Made by a program: the position numbers and the translations under genes
In this document: one piece after another, positions 29,980-41,302 of the stretch
Layout of the letters: each line of letters begins with the position of its first letter
How positions within the stretch are numbered: the first letter of the stretch is position 1
Assembly: GCA_023091735.1 (NCBI GenBank)
Contig: JALKBU010000363.1
Location: 1-45,304, forward strand
Direction: 5' to 3'
Length of the DNA stretch: 45,304 nucleotides
Origin: Trichomonas tenax
Taxonomy: Eukaryota; Parabasalia; Trichomonadida; Trichomonadidae
Notes under the pieces: model-generated
Database searches by the model: none
The model's input: only the letters and a program-made list of their open reading frames with translations
What the model was told of the DNA's origin: nothing

Positions 29980-30781
29980 TAATTTTAATCAGTTTGCCCC
30001 TTTATTTTTTGTTTCTTATGGAAATATATATATCGGACTTATTGTAGATCTATAATTTAAATTTTAGAACTAAAAGGGGATTCCCCAAAATAATATTGTC
30101 GGAACCTATATAAGGAGTTAGATAACCCCTATATTATTTATTACGGCCCTTTTATGATAATAATCCCCTTTGTTACTATTTAAGACCCTGGCATATATAA
30201 TATCATTGCCAGATTGAAGTAAAAAAAAGGTTGGCTACCTTAGATTTGAAGTAAAATATAAGGCTGAGTCTATCGCGGACGTATAGGCGAAATATCCAAA
30301 TGGCAAATTTATTTTTTATGATGAATGTTAAATGTCATAAATTGGTTATACGCGTCAAAATTATTTTAGCTTACACCGCATTTGGTGTGCTTTTAGAGTT
30401 CTTCCGAAATACAGAAATTAAATCAAACATCCATTGAATTGTCGATTGAATCACTCAGAAATATTTTTCAGTTCATGTTTTCCTCGACTTAAAAAATTTA
30501 TTTTGCAATTAGGGATAATTCAATTGCTTGAACATTAAACTATTACTGACGCAGCCCCTGAAATACATTCAAAAATTTCCCTTGCTCAGAAAACATTGGC
30601 AGTTAATTTTTTATTGGTATATAAATATCCAAAATGTGGTGTTTTGTTCAAATACGATTTTTCATTGAACTTATTTCGAGCAGAGTCGTTTAATTCAAAA
30701 AGCCAATATATGTTTATGATGGTACAACAGTTAAATTATCGAAAATGACAGAAAAGGTGAAATTATTTTTACAAAACATAA
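29980..30781. other. AT-rich spacer upstream of two divergent loci
   Basis: Contains the GT17 5' flank, a weak inverted repeat built on AAAGGGGATT (about 30070-30172) and an ACGCGTCAAAA box (30350-30360). No typical initiator box directly precedes the beta-adaptin relic. Confidence 0.55.
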
Positions 30782-31829
30782 ATGTTTCGTTTGCAAGCTG
30801 GCGAAATCCAAGAGATGACAATGACGCTCGCCTCACCAGAAGAGAAGGAGAGGGACTTCGCTTTCAACAGACTCGTCGCTCTTGAAGCACAGAACGTCGA
30901 TTGTTATGTTGCCTAGGCAAATATATCAGGCTACAAGAACACGAACCCCAAGAACGACATAAAGGCTCGCAGATACATTGGTATCTATAACGAGAGATAC
31001 TTAGAATCGCAGCCTTCTATCGCTGACATGACAGTTCGGCAGAATCATCAATGACTCAAATATCGATCGCTGTGTCCCAATTATCATGAGAGCGTGCTCT
31101 TCTGAGGAGCCACACGTCAGGAAGTCAACAGCTTTGGCAATCTTGGCCATCCACAAGTTCCGCTCCTCATTCCTTGAGAAGTTCAAACTCGGTGCTCAGC
31201 TTAAGAGATTAGTTGAGGATTCTAACCCCAACGTCGCCGCAAATGCTATCTCTGCACTCCTCGAAATCAACATGTCCCGCGAGTCACCACTCTTTGAGCC
31301 ATCCTTCACAACAATTAACAACCTTCTCGCTTCTATCGATCAAACAACAGAATGGACTCAGGTTCAGATCCTCTACTTCACATGCTCGTTCAGACCAGAC
31401 AACGCTAACGGCCCGAGATATGTCATTTCCCATGTTTTATCTCGTCCTTCCCATGCCAACGCCGCCGTCGTTCTTTCCGCAATCCGCTGCTGCCTCCAGA
31501 TGAACCTCTTCATCGACGATCAGTCTAAGGTCCGCAAGACACTCTCTCGTGTTGCTCTTCCGTTAGTCACATTATTGAACAACACAGCTCCAGTTCAGTA
31601 CGCTGCTATCAAGCCCATCCTCATCCTCCTTCAGTACTATCGCAGACTCTTCTCATCTGAGGTCTCAGTCTTCTTCTGCAAGTTCGATGATCCACCGTAC
31701 ATTAAACTTGCCAAGCTCGAAGTTATCCTCACACTCTGCAGTGCCCAGAACGTCGGTAAGGTCCTCGAAGAACTCTTCGACTACGCTCAGCAGGCTGATG
31801 TCGAATTCGTTCGCAAGTCATTCGCTGCT

Positions 31830-33065
31830 TCATATTTTCATTACAAATCTTGGAATGGATATTTCTAGTTTGGCTTGATGTCAATGGCCTAGGAGCACAT
31901 CAGACTCTTTTGCCAGAACAATGCATGCTCATTTCTAGTATATGGCTTCAACTATTCTTATATTGCAATCATGGCAACGAAAATTGATATCTGCAATTGT
32001 TGACCCAATTCAACATCATGTACTCGTTCTATTGAGCTAAATAGATTACAGATTTACGCTATATCAAATTCAGTTACAATAACTATCTATCACTACACAT
32101 TTCCTAGCACAAAAGCAAGCTAGGAAGTATGCAGCTTAAAAGACAGTCATTTTAGCATAATACAATCGTACGAAATAAATTTCGATCTACAAAAGCCGTT
32201 AATTGTCTTACTGAATGATCACGGTGCAGGCGTGTGCCCAGCAGGACGATTCATGGCTCCTGCAGGTCGAAATTTATTTCAAAACGCATTACTTCGACAA
32301 ATTTGATAGGAAACGCCTAATTTCTGGCTCATTATGTCCTGCTATATAACTAGCAGCATATTGTGAACCAGAAATCAGGTGTTTCCTATCACATTTCAAG
32401 CGTTTTCAACTCTTTTTTTAGAACACGACATAATGATATCTAGTTGATGCCAACATGTTATTCTCGTATTTATCCTACAAAATACCATAAATATCATTCG
32501 ATATATTACTAAGTATTTTCAAAATTACTCAATTTCTGGTTGATTTCCTCAATATAAGCGAGGCTCTGTAGAAAATCAACCAGAAATTGAGCAATTCTGG
32601 AAATATTTAATAATATCAAAATGTAAAAATGTTTATTCGTAAAATAAAGGTAGAAACATTACGACATGTCATAGCGGCTAATTGACTGTAAGTAATAAGG
32701 ACAAAAAACCTGTTCATGTTGAAATGAGTTCGATCGAAGACAAAAAGGGCTTCGGCTTGTATTCTAAATGCAGAAACGCGACAGCTATTCGTCTCAGATG
32801 ACTAGTTGTAAGTAATATAGCCAAATGGCCCCGAAAACGTTTTAATATGTTAAATCGGCATCATTTAAGCGCTTCAAGATGCTAAAAAGTGGATAGCATT
32901 CACTTCCGAGTGAGAAGGTCGCTGTACAAAGCATGGCAATTGAAAGATCATGCACTCATTTAAAATGACACTTTTCGTTACAAGGGGTTTACCCCCCCCC
33001 CCAACTAAAGTGTGTTTAGACACTATTGTCGCCGGAGGCACTATTTTCATGGAAAACGACATGCT
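31830..33065. other. AT-rich insertion within the beta-adaptin pseudogene
   Basis: Adaptin similarity stops after FVRKSFAA and resumes at VWILGEY. The intervening 1.2 kb is AT-rich, contains no ORF I recognise, and holds at least four inverted repeats. A run of 11 C residues lies near 32991-33001. No terminal inverted repeat or target duplication is evident at the borders. Confidence 0.7.
32101..32617. repeat. cluster of four hairpins in the insertion
   Basis: Four inverted repeats stand in a row. At 32101-32126 TTCCTAGC pairs with GCTAGGAA. At 32172-32280 the 14-bp arms GAAATAAATTTCGA close a long loop. At 32281-32406 the arms are built on TGATAGGAAACGCCTAATTT, with AAAACGC at the outer end. 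At 32500-32617 the arms are about 48 bp, with an uninterrupted core CTCAATTTCTGGTTGATTT. The last two share AATTTCTGGYT and may be related. Confidence 0.8.
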
Positions 33066-34200
33066 TAGTCTGGATCCTCGGTGAGTACGCTGACAAGATC
33101 GGCAACGCCGGTGATCTCCTCGAGGAGATGCTTTGTTCATGGAAGATACACCAGACGTCCAGATGGCCATCTTGACAGCTGTCTTCAAGTTCTTCCTCGT
33201 CAACCAGGAGGACTGCCAGAATATGTTCCAGCAGGTCATCACAATGGCCACATCTCAGGTCGATAACCCAGACATCGGAGATTGCGCCCTCCAGTACTAC
33301 TGGCTCATCTCTGAGGCCCAGGACTACGCCCAGGAAGTCATCATGCCATCATCCAAGCCACTCATCAAGACAGAGCTTTTCTCATGCGAAGCAGAGCTCG
33401 TCAAGACTTTGATCCCATTCGTCGGCCCATTGTCTGTCTTGTACGGCAAGAAGCCAGAAGACTTCGTTGACTCTGTCAAGATCGTGTCCCTCAATGGCGT
33501 TGGTGGATTGGAAAGTGGCGACGCTGCCTTCGACTCCAAGTTGCCAGTTTTCGTCGAAGGCAAGTCCACAAACAGCCTCGAAGTCAGAGCTGCTCTCATG
33601 CAGATTGGTAAGGAGAACCAGATCACTATGAAGATCACAAACTACAACGAGAACACCGACAGCATCAAGGACATCGCCTTCAAGAACATCTTCGGCTTCT
33701 CACCAGAGAAGACAGGCCTTCCAAAGGATCTCCCATACGGCAAGTCCATCTCTGTCACAGTCTAGATCGCCTACGATCAGAACATGCAGATGGGTGCTTA
33801 GCCAACATCAACACTCGATGTTGCCATCTTGACAAACTCTCCATCTCCACTCATCTTCAGAGTTCCACTCAAGCTCGAGACAATCCTTGTCACAGACTCC
33901 GAGGGTAGCAAGTTCACACGCAAAGGCTTCATCAAGTTCTGGCAGTCCCTCCCAGCTTCCACAGAGCTCACGGTGACAGTCGACACAATCAACGTTTCCA
34001 AGAACCAGCTCACATCCAAGAGACTCTACTTCAACTCCAAGAAGGACAACACAGCCTACTTCTCACGCAAGACAAGCAAGGGCGAGAAGCTCATCGTCTT
34101 CTTGACATTCCACAACAGCAAGATCACAACTGGTATCAGAATGGCTGATCAGTCAATGTCCAACATCATCCTTGAGCTCGTCAAGGCAGTTATCGAATAA

Positions 34201-34288
34201 AACTTCCAATTTTTTTTCAGCATTTTGAATATTTTTCAAAAATCAATCTAAAATAATCGAATAGAATAAATTTAAACAAAAAAAAATA
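34201..34288. other. short convergent spacer
   Basis: The 3' flank between the beta-adaptin relic and the BEACH-family gene; nothing else seen. Confidence 0.6.
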
Positions 34289-37200
34289 TTAAATAGATGC
34301 AACGAGAGCCACATCTCCATCCATAGTGCAGACAAGACTCTTTGTGCTATTTGTGAAAGTGCAGTCAATCATCTTTCTCTTGTTTGTCAATACTTTGGCG
34401 GTTCTAAGTGTTCTTGCATCAAGAATGTTCAGCTGCCCTTCGAATGGAAGTGCGAGGAATGCTGACTGTCCGTCGAGCTCTATCTTGCACGCGCTGAACT
34501 TTGGAATGCAAGACTCGATATGGGCCATGAGAACGCCATCGAGAGTGAACGAAGAGATGCCTGCAGATGGACTTGTGATAACAATGCAGCCGCAGTCATA
34601 AACGTAAATGTTTGTGTATCTATGATCAATGGTAAAGCTTGCGAGAACGTACATTCCATCAATGGAGGAAACAAAAACACGCCCTGAGTTGTTTATAGCA
34701 GCAACGATTCCCGATGATGCGGATGAATCGATAGAAATAACTCTTGAATTGGAAATATAAAGTGGTAAGAAAATGTCATCATTGTAAATTGCTGGATTTT
34801 CTGGTCCCAATACTGATACTGATCCTTCTGTTTCGCATAAAACGATTGTGTTCTTCTCGTCAATGACTGATATCAAACGAATTTGACTCGATTTGACCTT
34901 TTTGTCACTCTTTGAGTCATTGCAATCTGTGATATAAAGTTCATCGAAGTAATCTCCGGCACAGATAAGTTTATTGTTGACAAACTGTGCCATGCTGATT
35001 CCTGATACTGGAAGTTCTCTTAAGAATTCACCGCCGAAGCTATAAAGTTGTCCATTCTCGCCAAGAACGTAAGAACTGTTCACGAAAGCGATTTCACTCT
35101 TCATTTTCATCTTCTTCTTGAAATACAATGAATTAACAAACATTTGACCCTGTTGATCGTCATCAGTGAAATTGGCATTCTTGAGCTTCTTTCCGACAGA
35201 TCTCTCTGTCCATTCAATGACTTTATTAAGCGAAGACTGAAGATTTATCGCTTTCATGTTTGACCATTTATCGAGATCCTGATTAAACGTGAAATCGAGT
35301 GCTGAAAGAACTTTGTCGGTGATTGTTCCTTGTTCTGTGATTTCTGGGAATATCGGGGTGTTCTCTGGAATGTTGAATGATCTTCCGTTGAGGAAATTCT
35401 CCCACAAGATGTAATTAAATGGTGAAATCGCTTCATTGAGAACTGGTTCATCAAAAATGTCTGGTTTGATGTTCTTAAACAAATAGACATGCAACGTGTC
35501 GAAAATAACCAAAATCATTGTTCCGCTCTTGCAGAAGATCTCAAATGATTTCTCGGATCTGACGATAATCGTGAAGATATCACTGAAATACAAAACTAAG
35601 CCGCAAACAATAATTTTCTCTTTGTCAATGAGGAAAAGACCCGAATATGATTTATGTGATGTGATTCTGCACTTTGCAACAATGAAATATGGATTCGTGA
35701 AATATAAATCTTGCGGGAAGAATCTTCCAAGCGGCCATTTCTTGTTTTCGTTGAATATATCAATGGAGTTTCCAGACATATATGGATGGAAGTGCCTGTT
35801 GAAGAAAATGCTTTTCTCTGGTGCTTGAGTGACAGGAAGATTATTGGAAGCATCAAAATCATCTATCTTAGCAATCTCAATGAGTCTCTTTTGCAAGTAA
35901 ACTTCGGATTGCGCCATTTCTTTCGCACTTAATGAGAAAACAATTGATGGATCATTCTTCTTTGATGTTGCTGAAACAATCTCTGTTATTTCGTTCTGTT
36001 GGTCAATTAATGTCTTCTGCTTCATGTCGCTATTATAAGCGATGTATCTTTCGATGAGTTCGTTGATGTACATTGATCTTTCACCAAAAGTTTGAACAAA
36101 GAAATGATTGAATCTGTCATCATTGAAAATTGCACTTTCATCATTAATAATCAAATTCTGGTACTCTCCACAATGTTTTGCATACTTCTGAACGAACTTT
36201 GCAAAGGTTCCTTGCCAATATTGAACAGAAATGACTGAATTGTACAACGCAAACGCGAAAAGGCAGAAGTTATTCGATGGACAAGAATTAGGTGGAAAGA
36301 TTTTCTCAAAAAGAATCATTGTGTCACCGGACATGTTTGGTTCATAGCGAGTGACATTGCAGAACAGGAAAGAAACTAATAAACCAATTGTCAATGAATT
36401 GAAAATCTTAACATTCAAATGTGGATTCAAGATTTCGATATTGATATTCTTCAGGAAGTTATAAAATGTCATTGCTAAGTCAATATCAACGAAGTGACCT
36501 TTAGCATCAACTCTAAGGCCGATAGCAAGAGGAAATATCTCGCTCTGTGTTGGTTTCTGGAATATGTGAATCATATCTGTGTATTTTAGCGCAATATTTG
36601 GAATCTTCGAAGGTAACATCATTTTTCCTGATAATCCAAAGAACTTCAACAACTCTAAGTTCTGATTGAAGCAGTCTGATTTTGGTAAAGCGAATAAATA
36701 GTTAAATATCAACTGTATGAATCTCTTGAAATCGAGTTTTGGCGACTCTTTGGCGAACTGAACTGTTTTCATGAGAATGTTTCTGATAAATGGAATTACA
36801 TCGACTCTTTTCTCGATACCAAGTGCGAAAACAGAGAAAATTTGATCTTCAAAGGATATATGGTCAAGAGTTAAAGATATATAGAGCATCTTCGCGAAGA
36901 GAATTTGAAGATTCGACATTGTCATAAAATCAGCAATTTTCTCTGCTGTTCTAAAGTAAGCGTAAAAGAACCAAATTGTAGGATAGAAAGAATGTAAAGT
37001 CATTGCGATGAACAATGGATTTTCTTGAGAAAGGAAGATGATGTTGCTGATGAGTTCAGTGACAACTGATGGTTCGTGGAACTGTGAAGTGATGATTAAA
37101 ACTTGGAAGAAAATGGAATGATTTGTTAAATCTAAAAAAGCTTCTGCCAACTTTCTCCATCTCTGTAATGTGGTATAATTATAAGCATCTTGTCTTGTTG

Positions 37201-40200
37201 CTTCATCTTCAATCAAATAGATCAATCTGAACAATAAAGTAACGAGAATATCGGTATTCAACTTCCACAAAATTTTAGATGTGTTATCATTCAAATCGAG
37301 AATTCCAAACAATCTGAGCAAGAATTCGAGAGCGAGTTTCTCTGGAGCATTCTTTGCAAAGCTGACAATTGATTCTTTGTCTGCCTTTGAAATTGACAAT
37401 GATAAATATTGGAACATAATTTTCCAAAGCATTTCTCGAACTTGGAAATTATCGCAAACGAGAATGAATGAAAAGAAATACTGGCAGCTCAATATCCCTT
37501 GTGTGAGTAATGGGAAATCGCGCATTGTTTGGTATTGTGTTGTTTCGAAGAGTTTGTAAATGATTGAACTATCCATTGTCATCCAAAACCTGAAGTTGAA
37601 CAAAATGTGCTTGAAATATGCGAATTGATGTTTGTTGTCATCGAGTAATGACCAAATTGCTTCTAATTCTCTAGCAGCTTCAATTGAGAATATCGATGGA
37701 TTGATTCCTGCAACAAGAGAGGCAAACGTATCAATAGGCATCACCTGGAAGAGAGAATTCGTGAAACCTTTGCTTGAAGCAATCAACATTCTCATTATCT
37801 TTATAACAAATGTTACTTCATTCGAACTTCTGCACAATCTGAGTGCTTTGACAATGCCATTCGTGTGAAGGATTGCCGTGTGAATATTTTGATGGTTGAT
37901 GATCATTCCTGAGAAATCGGCAGCATAAATCTTTCCGTTGACTTGGTTCATCAATCTTAATTCCCTGTAATGGAATGGATTCAAGAAGACGGCGAGTTCA
38001 TTGAAGTCTTTCTTCTTCTGCATTTCTTCCGGCTTTATCTGCGAAATCTGGTGTGCAGCATCAGCATTCAAACAAGAATTGAACATGTGGAAGCTCGAAA
38101 CAGACATCTGACAAGGCATTGATCCATTTGCTAAAGCGCCAACTGTCACTTTGATGGAATTCTCTTTTCCGAATTTAATCGTTTCCCAGTTTGCGACGAT
38201 TTCTTCGCCATCTAATAATATCATGAGATCTGATCCAAGCAGGTTAACAACGAGATGATACCACTTCTGCGTTTGCAATACTTTTGATGTCTTAACTGGA
38301 GCAGATGATACATTCATATACATGAGAGTGAGTTGGCTGATGTAAATCGAAATCGTGTCACCAAAGTCGCTCGTGAATGTGCACAAAGTGTGTTTGCTGA
38401 CACTTCTGTCGATCCTGAAACAGAGTGAAAATGCAAAACCTTTAGAATCATTGCGCAACTTTAGAGGAGGAATGGAAATAAGCGACTTCATTCCTGTTGA
38501 CGCAATGTAATTATCGAAGCCTGAATGCACTGTCGAAAGTGATTCAACGCATAATTTGAGAACTTCCAAAAGATAATTTTGAGATTCATGATCTGAAAAC
38601 AGAGCGAAGAAATAACGTGACTTGAAGTCCCATTTGAACTGAGTAATGAGAATCTTTGAAGTCATTTTAAGTGCCTGACTATCGGAATCAATATTGTTTC
38701 TAAAGAAAATGATGAGTTCATCGATGAAATGAGAAGCAGATATCATTGCACAGTTTGCCCAACTGTACTCCATCAAGCAGTGAATGAATGCGAGAATACC
38801 TGCATGCGATGGTTTATCGAATGTTGCTTTGTGAAGCATAATGAGACTTTCTGGATTTCTTATGAAATAAGAGTTTAAATCTCCTGTGATAATTGTTTGC
38901 TTTTCGAAAACATAGAATAGCAAGATATCAATGAGTCCTGGAATATTTTGAGGATCCGTTTGATAGAAAGCAAGTGGATAATCATATAAATCGTAATTGA
39001 AGCGATCTAATTTCTCTCTGTAAGCTTGTTCATCTAAAATAATCAATGATAAAACTTTCATTAACTTCATTGCGCAAGTGAATCCATCAACCTTCAAGAT
39101 CTTGACGATGTTGACTATATCTTGAATAATATCATATTGAGCGATGAATTTGTGTAGAATTTGTTTCTTTTTTTCGAAAACGTCAACAAGTTTCGTAAAC
39201 AAAAATGTTAAAATAGAAAGTTTTCCGCTGAAGTTCTTCACAATTTCTGATAAGAAGCTGTGTAATATTTTACAGAATCCCAGCATGCACTTCTTCTTGT
39301 TGACATTCTTGAAAGAATCGCTGATTAATTCACAGTAATAGTTATATAGCTCAACATCGAAAACTTGATTGAACAAAAATGATGTCATTTCATCTGTTTT
39401 CAAGAATTTTGATCTAATAACTTCATTCTTCAACATTATTGTCAAGAAAGAGATGAATCTGTTTCTCTGTAATGTATATGATGATTTTTGAAGTGCTTTT
39501 CCATACCATGTCAATGATTTGGCTAAATCTGGATATAAAATCTTTTCTATGAACTCTTTTGGATTGCGATGGTAAATTGTATATAAGAAAATGATAATTT
39601 CATCACAAATGTGTAAGTTTGAGTTTAACATGTACTTAGAAACAGTATTTAATATATCTGCTGAGAACTTTGAACCTTTTTGTATAACTTTGATGAATAC
39701 ATTATACATTTCGTTTCTCGTATATGAACGAAGTTTGTGCTCCTCAACTTTGCATGATTCAACGAAGTAATCGAAAATAAACTTGTTCAACAATAAATCG
39801 CGAACATAATGAGTGAACGGGAAAATCATTGAATTCTGAATGTAAGCACATACATAGAATGCATAAATATATCCGAATTTACCATTTTTGGTATCATAGG
39901 GGTCAGGCGAATTTACTGAAGCGAGAACGATTTGTGTTTGGAATTCTGTTATAACATTGAATGCCTGGCGATTGTTTATAAGTTTCAATAACTTAAGAAG
40001 CAAATGTAAACTGTGATGTGCGTGTTTTTCTATTGCTGAATTGTCGCAGTGTTGAATTTCTGTTAAAACACTTTTCTCTTCATTCCAAACTGGTGTTTGA
40101 TCAGGAACACGTGAATATAAATCAATAACAAGAAGATCTTTCTCTGAAGTTTTTTCTGCTTCAAACGGATCCTGTGGTTCTGGGAAGTTTCCTTTGTCCT

Positions 40201-41227
40201 GAAAGGCCCTGAAACACCAAATAGAAAACAAAGTAACTGTTTTGAAGTTATCGTTCAATCGAGTTGCCTCAATTAAATCATTTTTGCTCTGTAAAAGATT
40301 TAGGAGTGCGGCAAACCCACTGCAGCCAAGTAGAAATACGGTTTCATTCTGATTACACGAATTTTCGGAACTTCTGATGTTTGTAAACATCAATAAAATT
40401 GCATCAATCAATTTATGAAGAATTTCAACTGGAATGTTGGTAATAAACTCAGGCAATGCCTTTGACACTACATTAAGGAACTTTGTAATGCATTTGATTT
40501 CATTATCAGACATTTCTACTTTTCCTATATTTGAAATGAAGTAAAACGTATAGAAAACAAGATACCTAAACATTGACGTATAAAATGGTGACGCAATCTT
40601 GTCATAAGAGATTAATTCGAATGATTCATCAAATGCTTTGCATTCAAATTCGCGTAAATATTGGGAATTGAAAAGCTTCTTTTGATCAGAATTGTGTGTT
40701 GGCATATTATTGAATACAAATGATAAACAAACTTTGATATCTGAATTATAGGGCTTCGGTAGATGCATCATTACCCAATAGATATTACAGCTGTCATCTA
40801 CAGAGTATAAAAATAAGAAATCGTCGGGATTATCTAAGTCTAACGCGTTATTAAATTGTTCCAAGAATTTTATAATTGTTCTAACAATGGTATTTCCAAT
40901 GATATTGAGTGTTTTGAACGGTTTCGAGAGTATCTGTGGATTTTGTTTAACGTATTTCACTAAACTAATTTCTGCAGGAGAAATTGGTGACTTTAAATCG
41001 AGAATATCAAGCAAATACTCCTCGTTGTTGGAGTTTAGTGCGTTGATCGGTTCGTAAATTTTGCTTTTCGGAACTGAAGGATGAATAATTTGCGAAAAAA
41101 TCGTGGTGAGTTCATAAGGGGCTCCTTTCGGAAGCTTCGGAGGCTTCGATTCCTTCTCGAAGTATTTTATCCATATTAAATGACGTGGTTCGTTGAAAAC
41201 TCTCGGCTGCTGCTTCAAAACACGCAT
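34289..41227 (-). CDS. BEACH-family giant protein with collapsed BEACH domain
   Basis: A 2312-residue protein. Helical ARM-like sequence fills about 60-900. A ConA-like/LamG domain lies at about 925-1080 (FAFSLCFRIDRS, then WYHLVVNLLGSDLMILLDG). More helical repeats follow to about 1750. A PH-like segment is at about 1840-1905 (DLYFTNPYFIVAKCRI, then SFEIFCKSGTMILVIFD). At about 1930-1960 the start of a BEACH domain is clear (ISPFNYILWENFLNGRSFN, then PIFPEI), but the remaining roughly 200 residues of BEACH are missing. By about 2045 the sequence is already in a degenerate C-terminal beta-propeller. BEACH proteins act in vesicle traffic and membrane fusion. This one probably keeps scaffold functions only. 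An initiator-like CGTCACTTTTAGC lies about 75 nt upstream. It ends in TAA. Confidence 0.72.
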   Translation of the reverse strand: MRVLKQQPRVFNEPRHLIWIKYFEKESKPPKLPKGAPYELTTIFSQIIHPSVPKSKIYEPINALNSNNEEYLLDILDLKSPISPAEISLVKYVKQNPQILSKPFKTLNIIGNTIVRTIIKFLEQFNNALDLDNPDDFLFLYSVDDSCNIYWVMMHLPKPYNSDIKVCLSFVFNNMPTHNSDQKKLFNSQYLREFECKAFDESFELISYDKIASPFYTSMFRYLVFYTFYFISNIGKVEMSDNEIKCITKFLNVVSKALPEFITNIPVEILHKLIDAILLMFTNIRSSENSCNQNETVFLLGCSGFAALLNLLQSKNDLIEATRLNDNFKTVTLFSIWCFRAFQDKGNFPEPQDPFEAEKTSEKDLLVIDLYSRVPDQTPVWNEEKSVLTEIQHCDNSAIEKHAHHSLHLLLKLLKLINNRQAFNVITEFQTQIVLASVNSPDPYDTKNGKFGYIYAFYVCAYIQNSMIFPFTHYVRDLLLNKFIFDYFVESCKVEEHKLRSYTRNEMYNVFIKVIQKGSKFSADILNTVSKYMLNSNLHICDEIIIFLYTIYHRNPKEFIEKILYPDLAKSLTWYGKALQKSSYTLQRNRFISFLTIMLKNEVIRSKFLKTDEMTSFLFNQVFDVELYNYYCELISDSFKNVNKKKCMLGFCKILHSFLSEIVKNFSGKLSILTFLFTKLVDVFEKKKQILHKFIAQYDIIQDIVNIVKILKVDGFTCAMKLMKVLSLIILDEQAYREKLDRFNYDLYDYPLAFYQTDPQNIPGLIDILLFYVFEKQTIITGDLNSYFIRNPESLIMLHKATFDKPSHAGILAFIHCLMEYSWANCAMISASHFIDELIIFFRNNIDSDSQALKMTSKILITQFKWDFKSRYFFALFSDHESQNYLLEVLKLCVESLSTVHSGFDNYIASTGMKSLISIPPLKLRNDSKGFAFSLCFRIDRSVSKHTLCTFTSDFGDTISIYISQLTLMYMNVSSAPVKTSKVLQTQKWYHLVVNLLGSDLMILLDGEEIVANWETIKFGKENSIKVTVGALANGSMPCQMSVSSFHMFNSCLNADAAHQISQIKPEEMQKKKDFNELAVFLNPFHYRELRLMNQVNGKIYAADFSGMIINHQNIHTAILHTNGIVKALRLCRSSNEVTFVIKIMRMLIASSKGFTNSLFQVMPIDTFASLVAGINPSIFSIEAARELEAIWSLLDDNKHQFAYFKHILFNFRFWMTMDSSIIYKLFETTQYQTMRDFPLLTQGILSCQYFFSFILVCDNFQVREMLWKIMFQYLSLSISKADKESIVSFAKNAPEKLALEFLLRLFGILDLNDNTSKILWKLNTDILVTLLFRLIYLIEDEATRQDAYNYTTLQRWRKLAEAFLDLTNHSIFFQVLIITSQFHEPSVVTELISNIIFLSQENPLFIAMTLHSFYPTIWFFYAYFRTAEKIADFMTMSNLQILFAKMLYISLTLDHISFEDQIFSVFALGIEKRVDVIPFIRNILMKTVQFAKESPKLDFKRFIQLIFNYLFALPKSDCFNQNLELLKFFGLSGKMMLPSKIPNIALKYTDMIHIFQKPTQSEIFPLAIGLRVDAKGHFVDIDLAMTFYNFLKNINIEILNPHLNVKIFNSLTIGLLVSFLFCNVTRYEPNMSGDTMILFEKIFPPNSCPSNNFCLFAFALYNSVISVQYWQGTFAKFVQKYAKHCGEYQNLIINDESAIFNDDRFNHFFVQTFGERSMYINELIERYIAYNSDMKQKTLIDQQNEITEIVSATSKKNDPSIVFSLSAKEMAQSEVYLQKRLIEIAKIDDFDASNNLPVTQAPEKSIFFNRHFHPYMSGNSIDIFNENKKWPLGRFFPQDLYFTNPYFIVAKCRITSHKSYSGLFLIDKEKIIVCGLVLYFSDIFTIIVRSEKSFEIFCKSGTMILVIFDTLHVYLFKNIKPDIFDEPVLNEAISPFNYILWENFLNGRSFNIPENTPIFPEITEQGTITDKVLSALDFTFNQDLDKWSNMKAINLQSSLNKVIEWTERSVGKKLKNANFTDDDQQGQMFVNSLYFKKKMKMKSEIAFVNSSYVLGENGQLYSFGGEFLRELPVSGISMAQFVNNKLICAGDYFDELYITDCNDSKSDKKVKSSQIRLISVIDEKNTIVLCETEGSVSVLGPENPAIYNDDIFLPLYISNSRVISIDSSASSGIVAAINNSGRVFVSSIDGMYVLASFTIDHRYTNIYVYDCGCIVITSPSAGISSFTLDGVLMAHIESCIPKFSACKIELDGQSAFLALPFEGQLNILDARTLRTAKVLTNKRKMIDCTFTNSTKSLVCTMDGDVALVASI

Positions 41228-41302
41228 TTAATTTGATTAAATCGACAAATGACATTTATGTACACATCCTTATATATTGTTAGAATTTCAGAAATAATAA
41301 AT

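Larger units (their letters stand above)
30782..34200 (+). pseudogene. beta-adaptin (AP-1/AP-2 beta subunit) pseudogene, interrupted
   Basis: Fragments follow the whole beta-adaptin order. The N-terminal helices (GEIQEMTMTL, from the ATG at 30782) lead to the trunk (CVPIIMRACSSEEPHVRKS, HANAAVVLSAIRC, VEFVRKSFAA), then trunk again (WILGEYADKIGNAGDLLEEM), the hinge, and the appendage platform (GFIKFWQSLPASTELTV). The breaks are an in-frame TAG at 30914-30916; a small deletion with frame change near 31035; about 70 trunk residues replaced by a 1.2 kb AT-rich insertion (about 31830-33065); a frame change near 33132; and in-frame TAG at 33763-33765 and 33799-33801. Codons are strongly C-ending, unlike neighbours, as in highly expressed trichomonad genes. 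Intact beta-adaptin would sort clathrin cargo, but this copy cannot encode it. Confidence 0.85.

Noticed and set aside
30068..30173. Possible large hairpin upstream of beta-adaptin
   Set aside because: Only short blocks (AAAGGGGATT, ATAATAT) pair; the stem is too interrupted compared with the strong hairpins.
30914..33801. Possible reassigned stop: TAG read as Gln
   Set aside because: No intact gene in the window ends in TAG (about ten TAA, two TGA), and the relic has TAG at Gln-like places. However, the long intact ORFs have no internal TAG, and the relic also has frame changes, a deletion and an insertion. Pseudogene decay explains it better.
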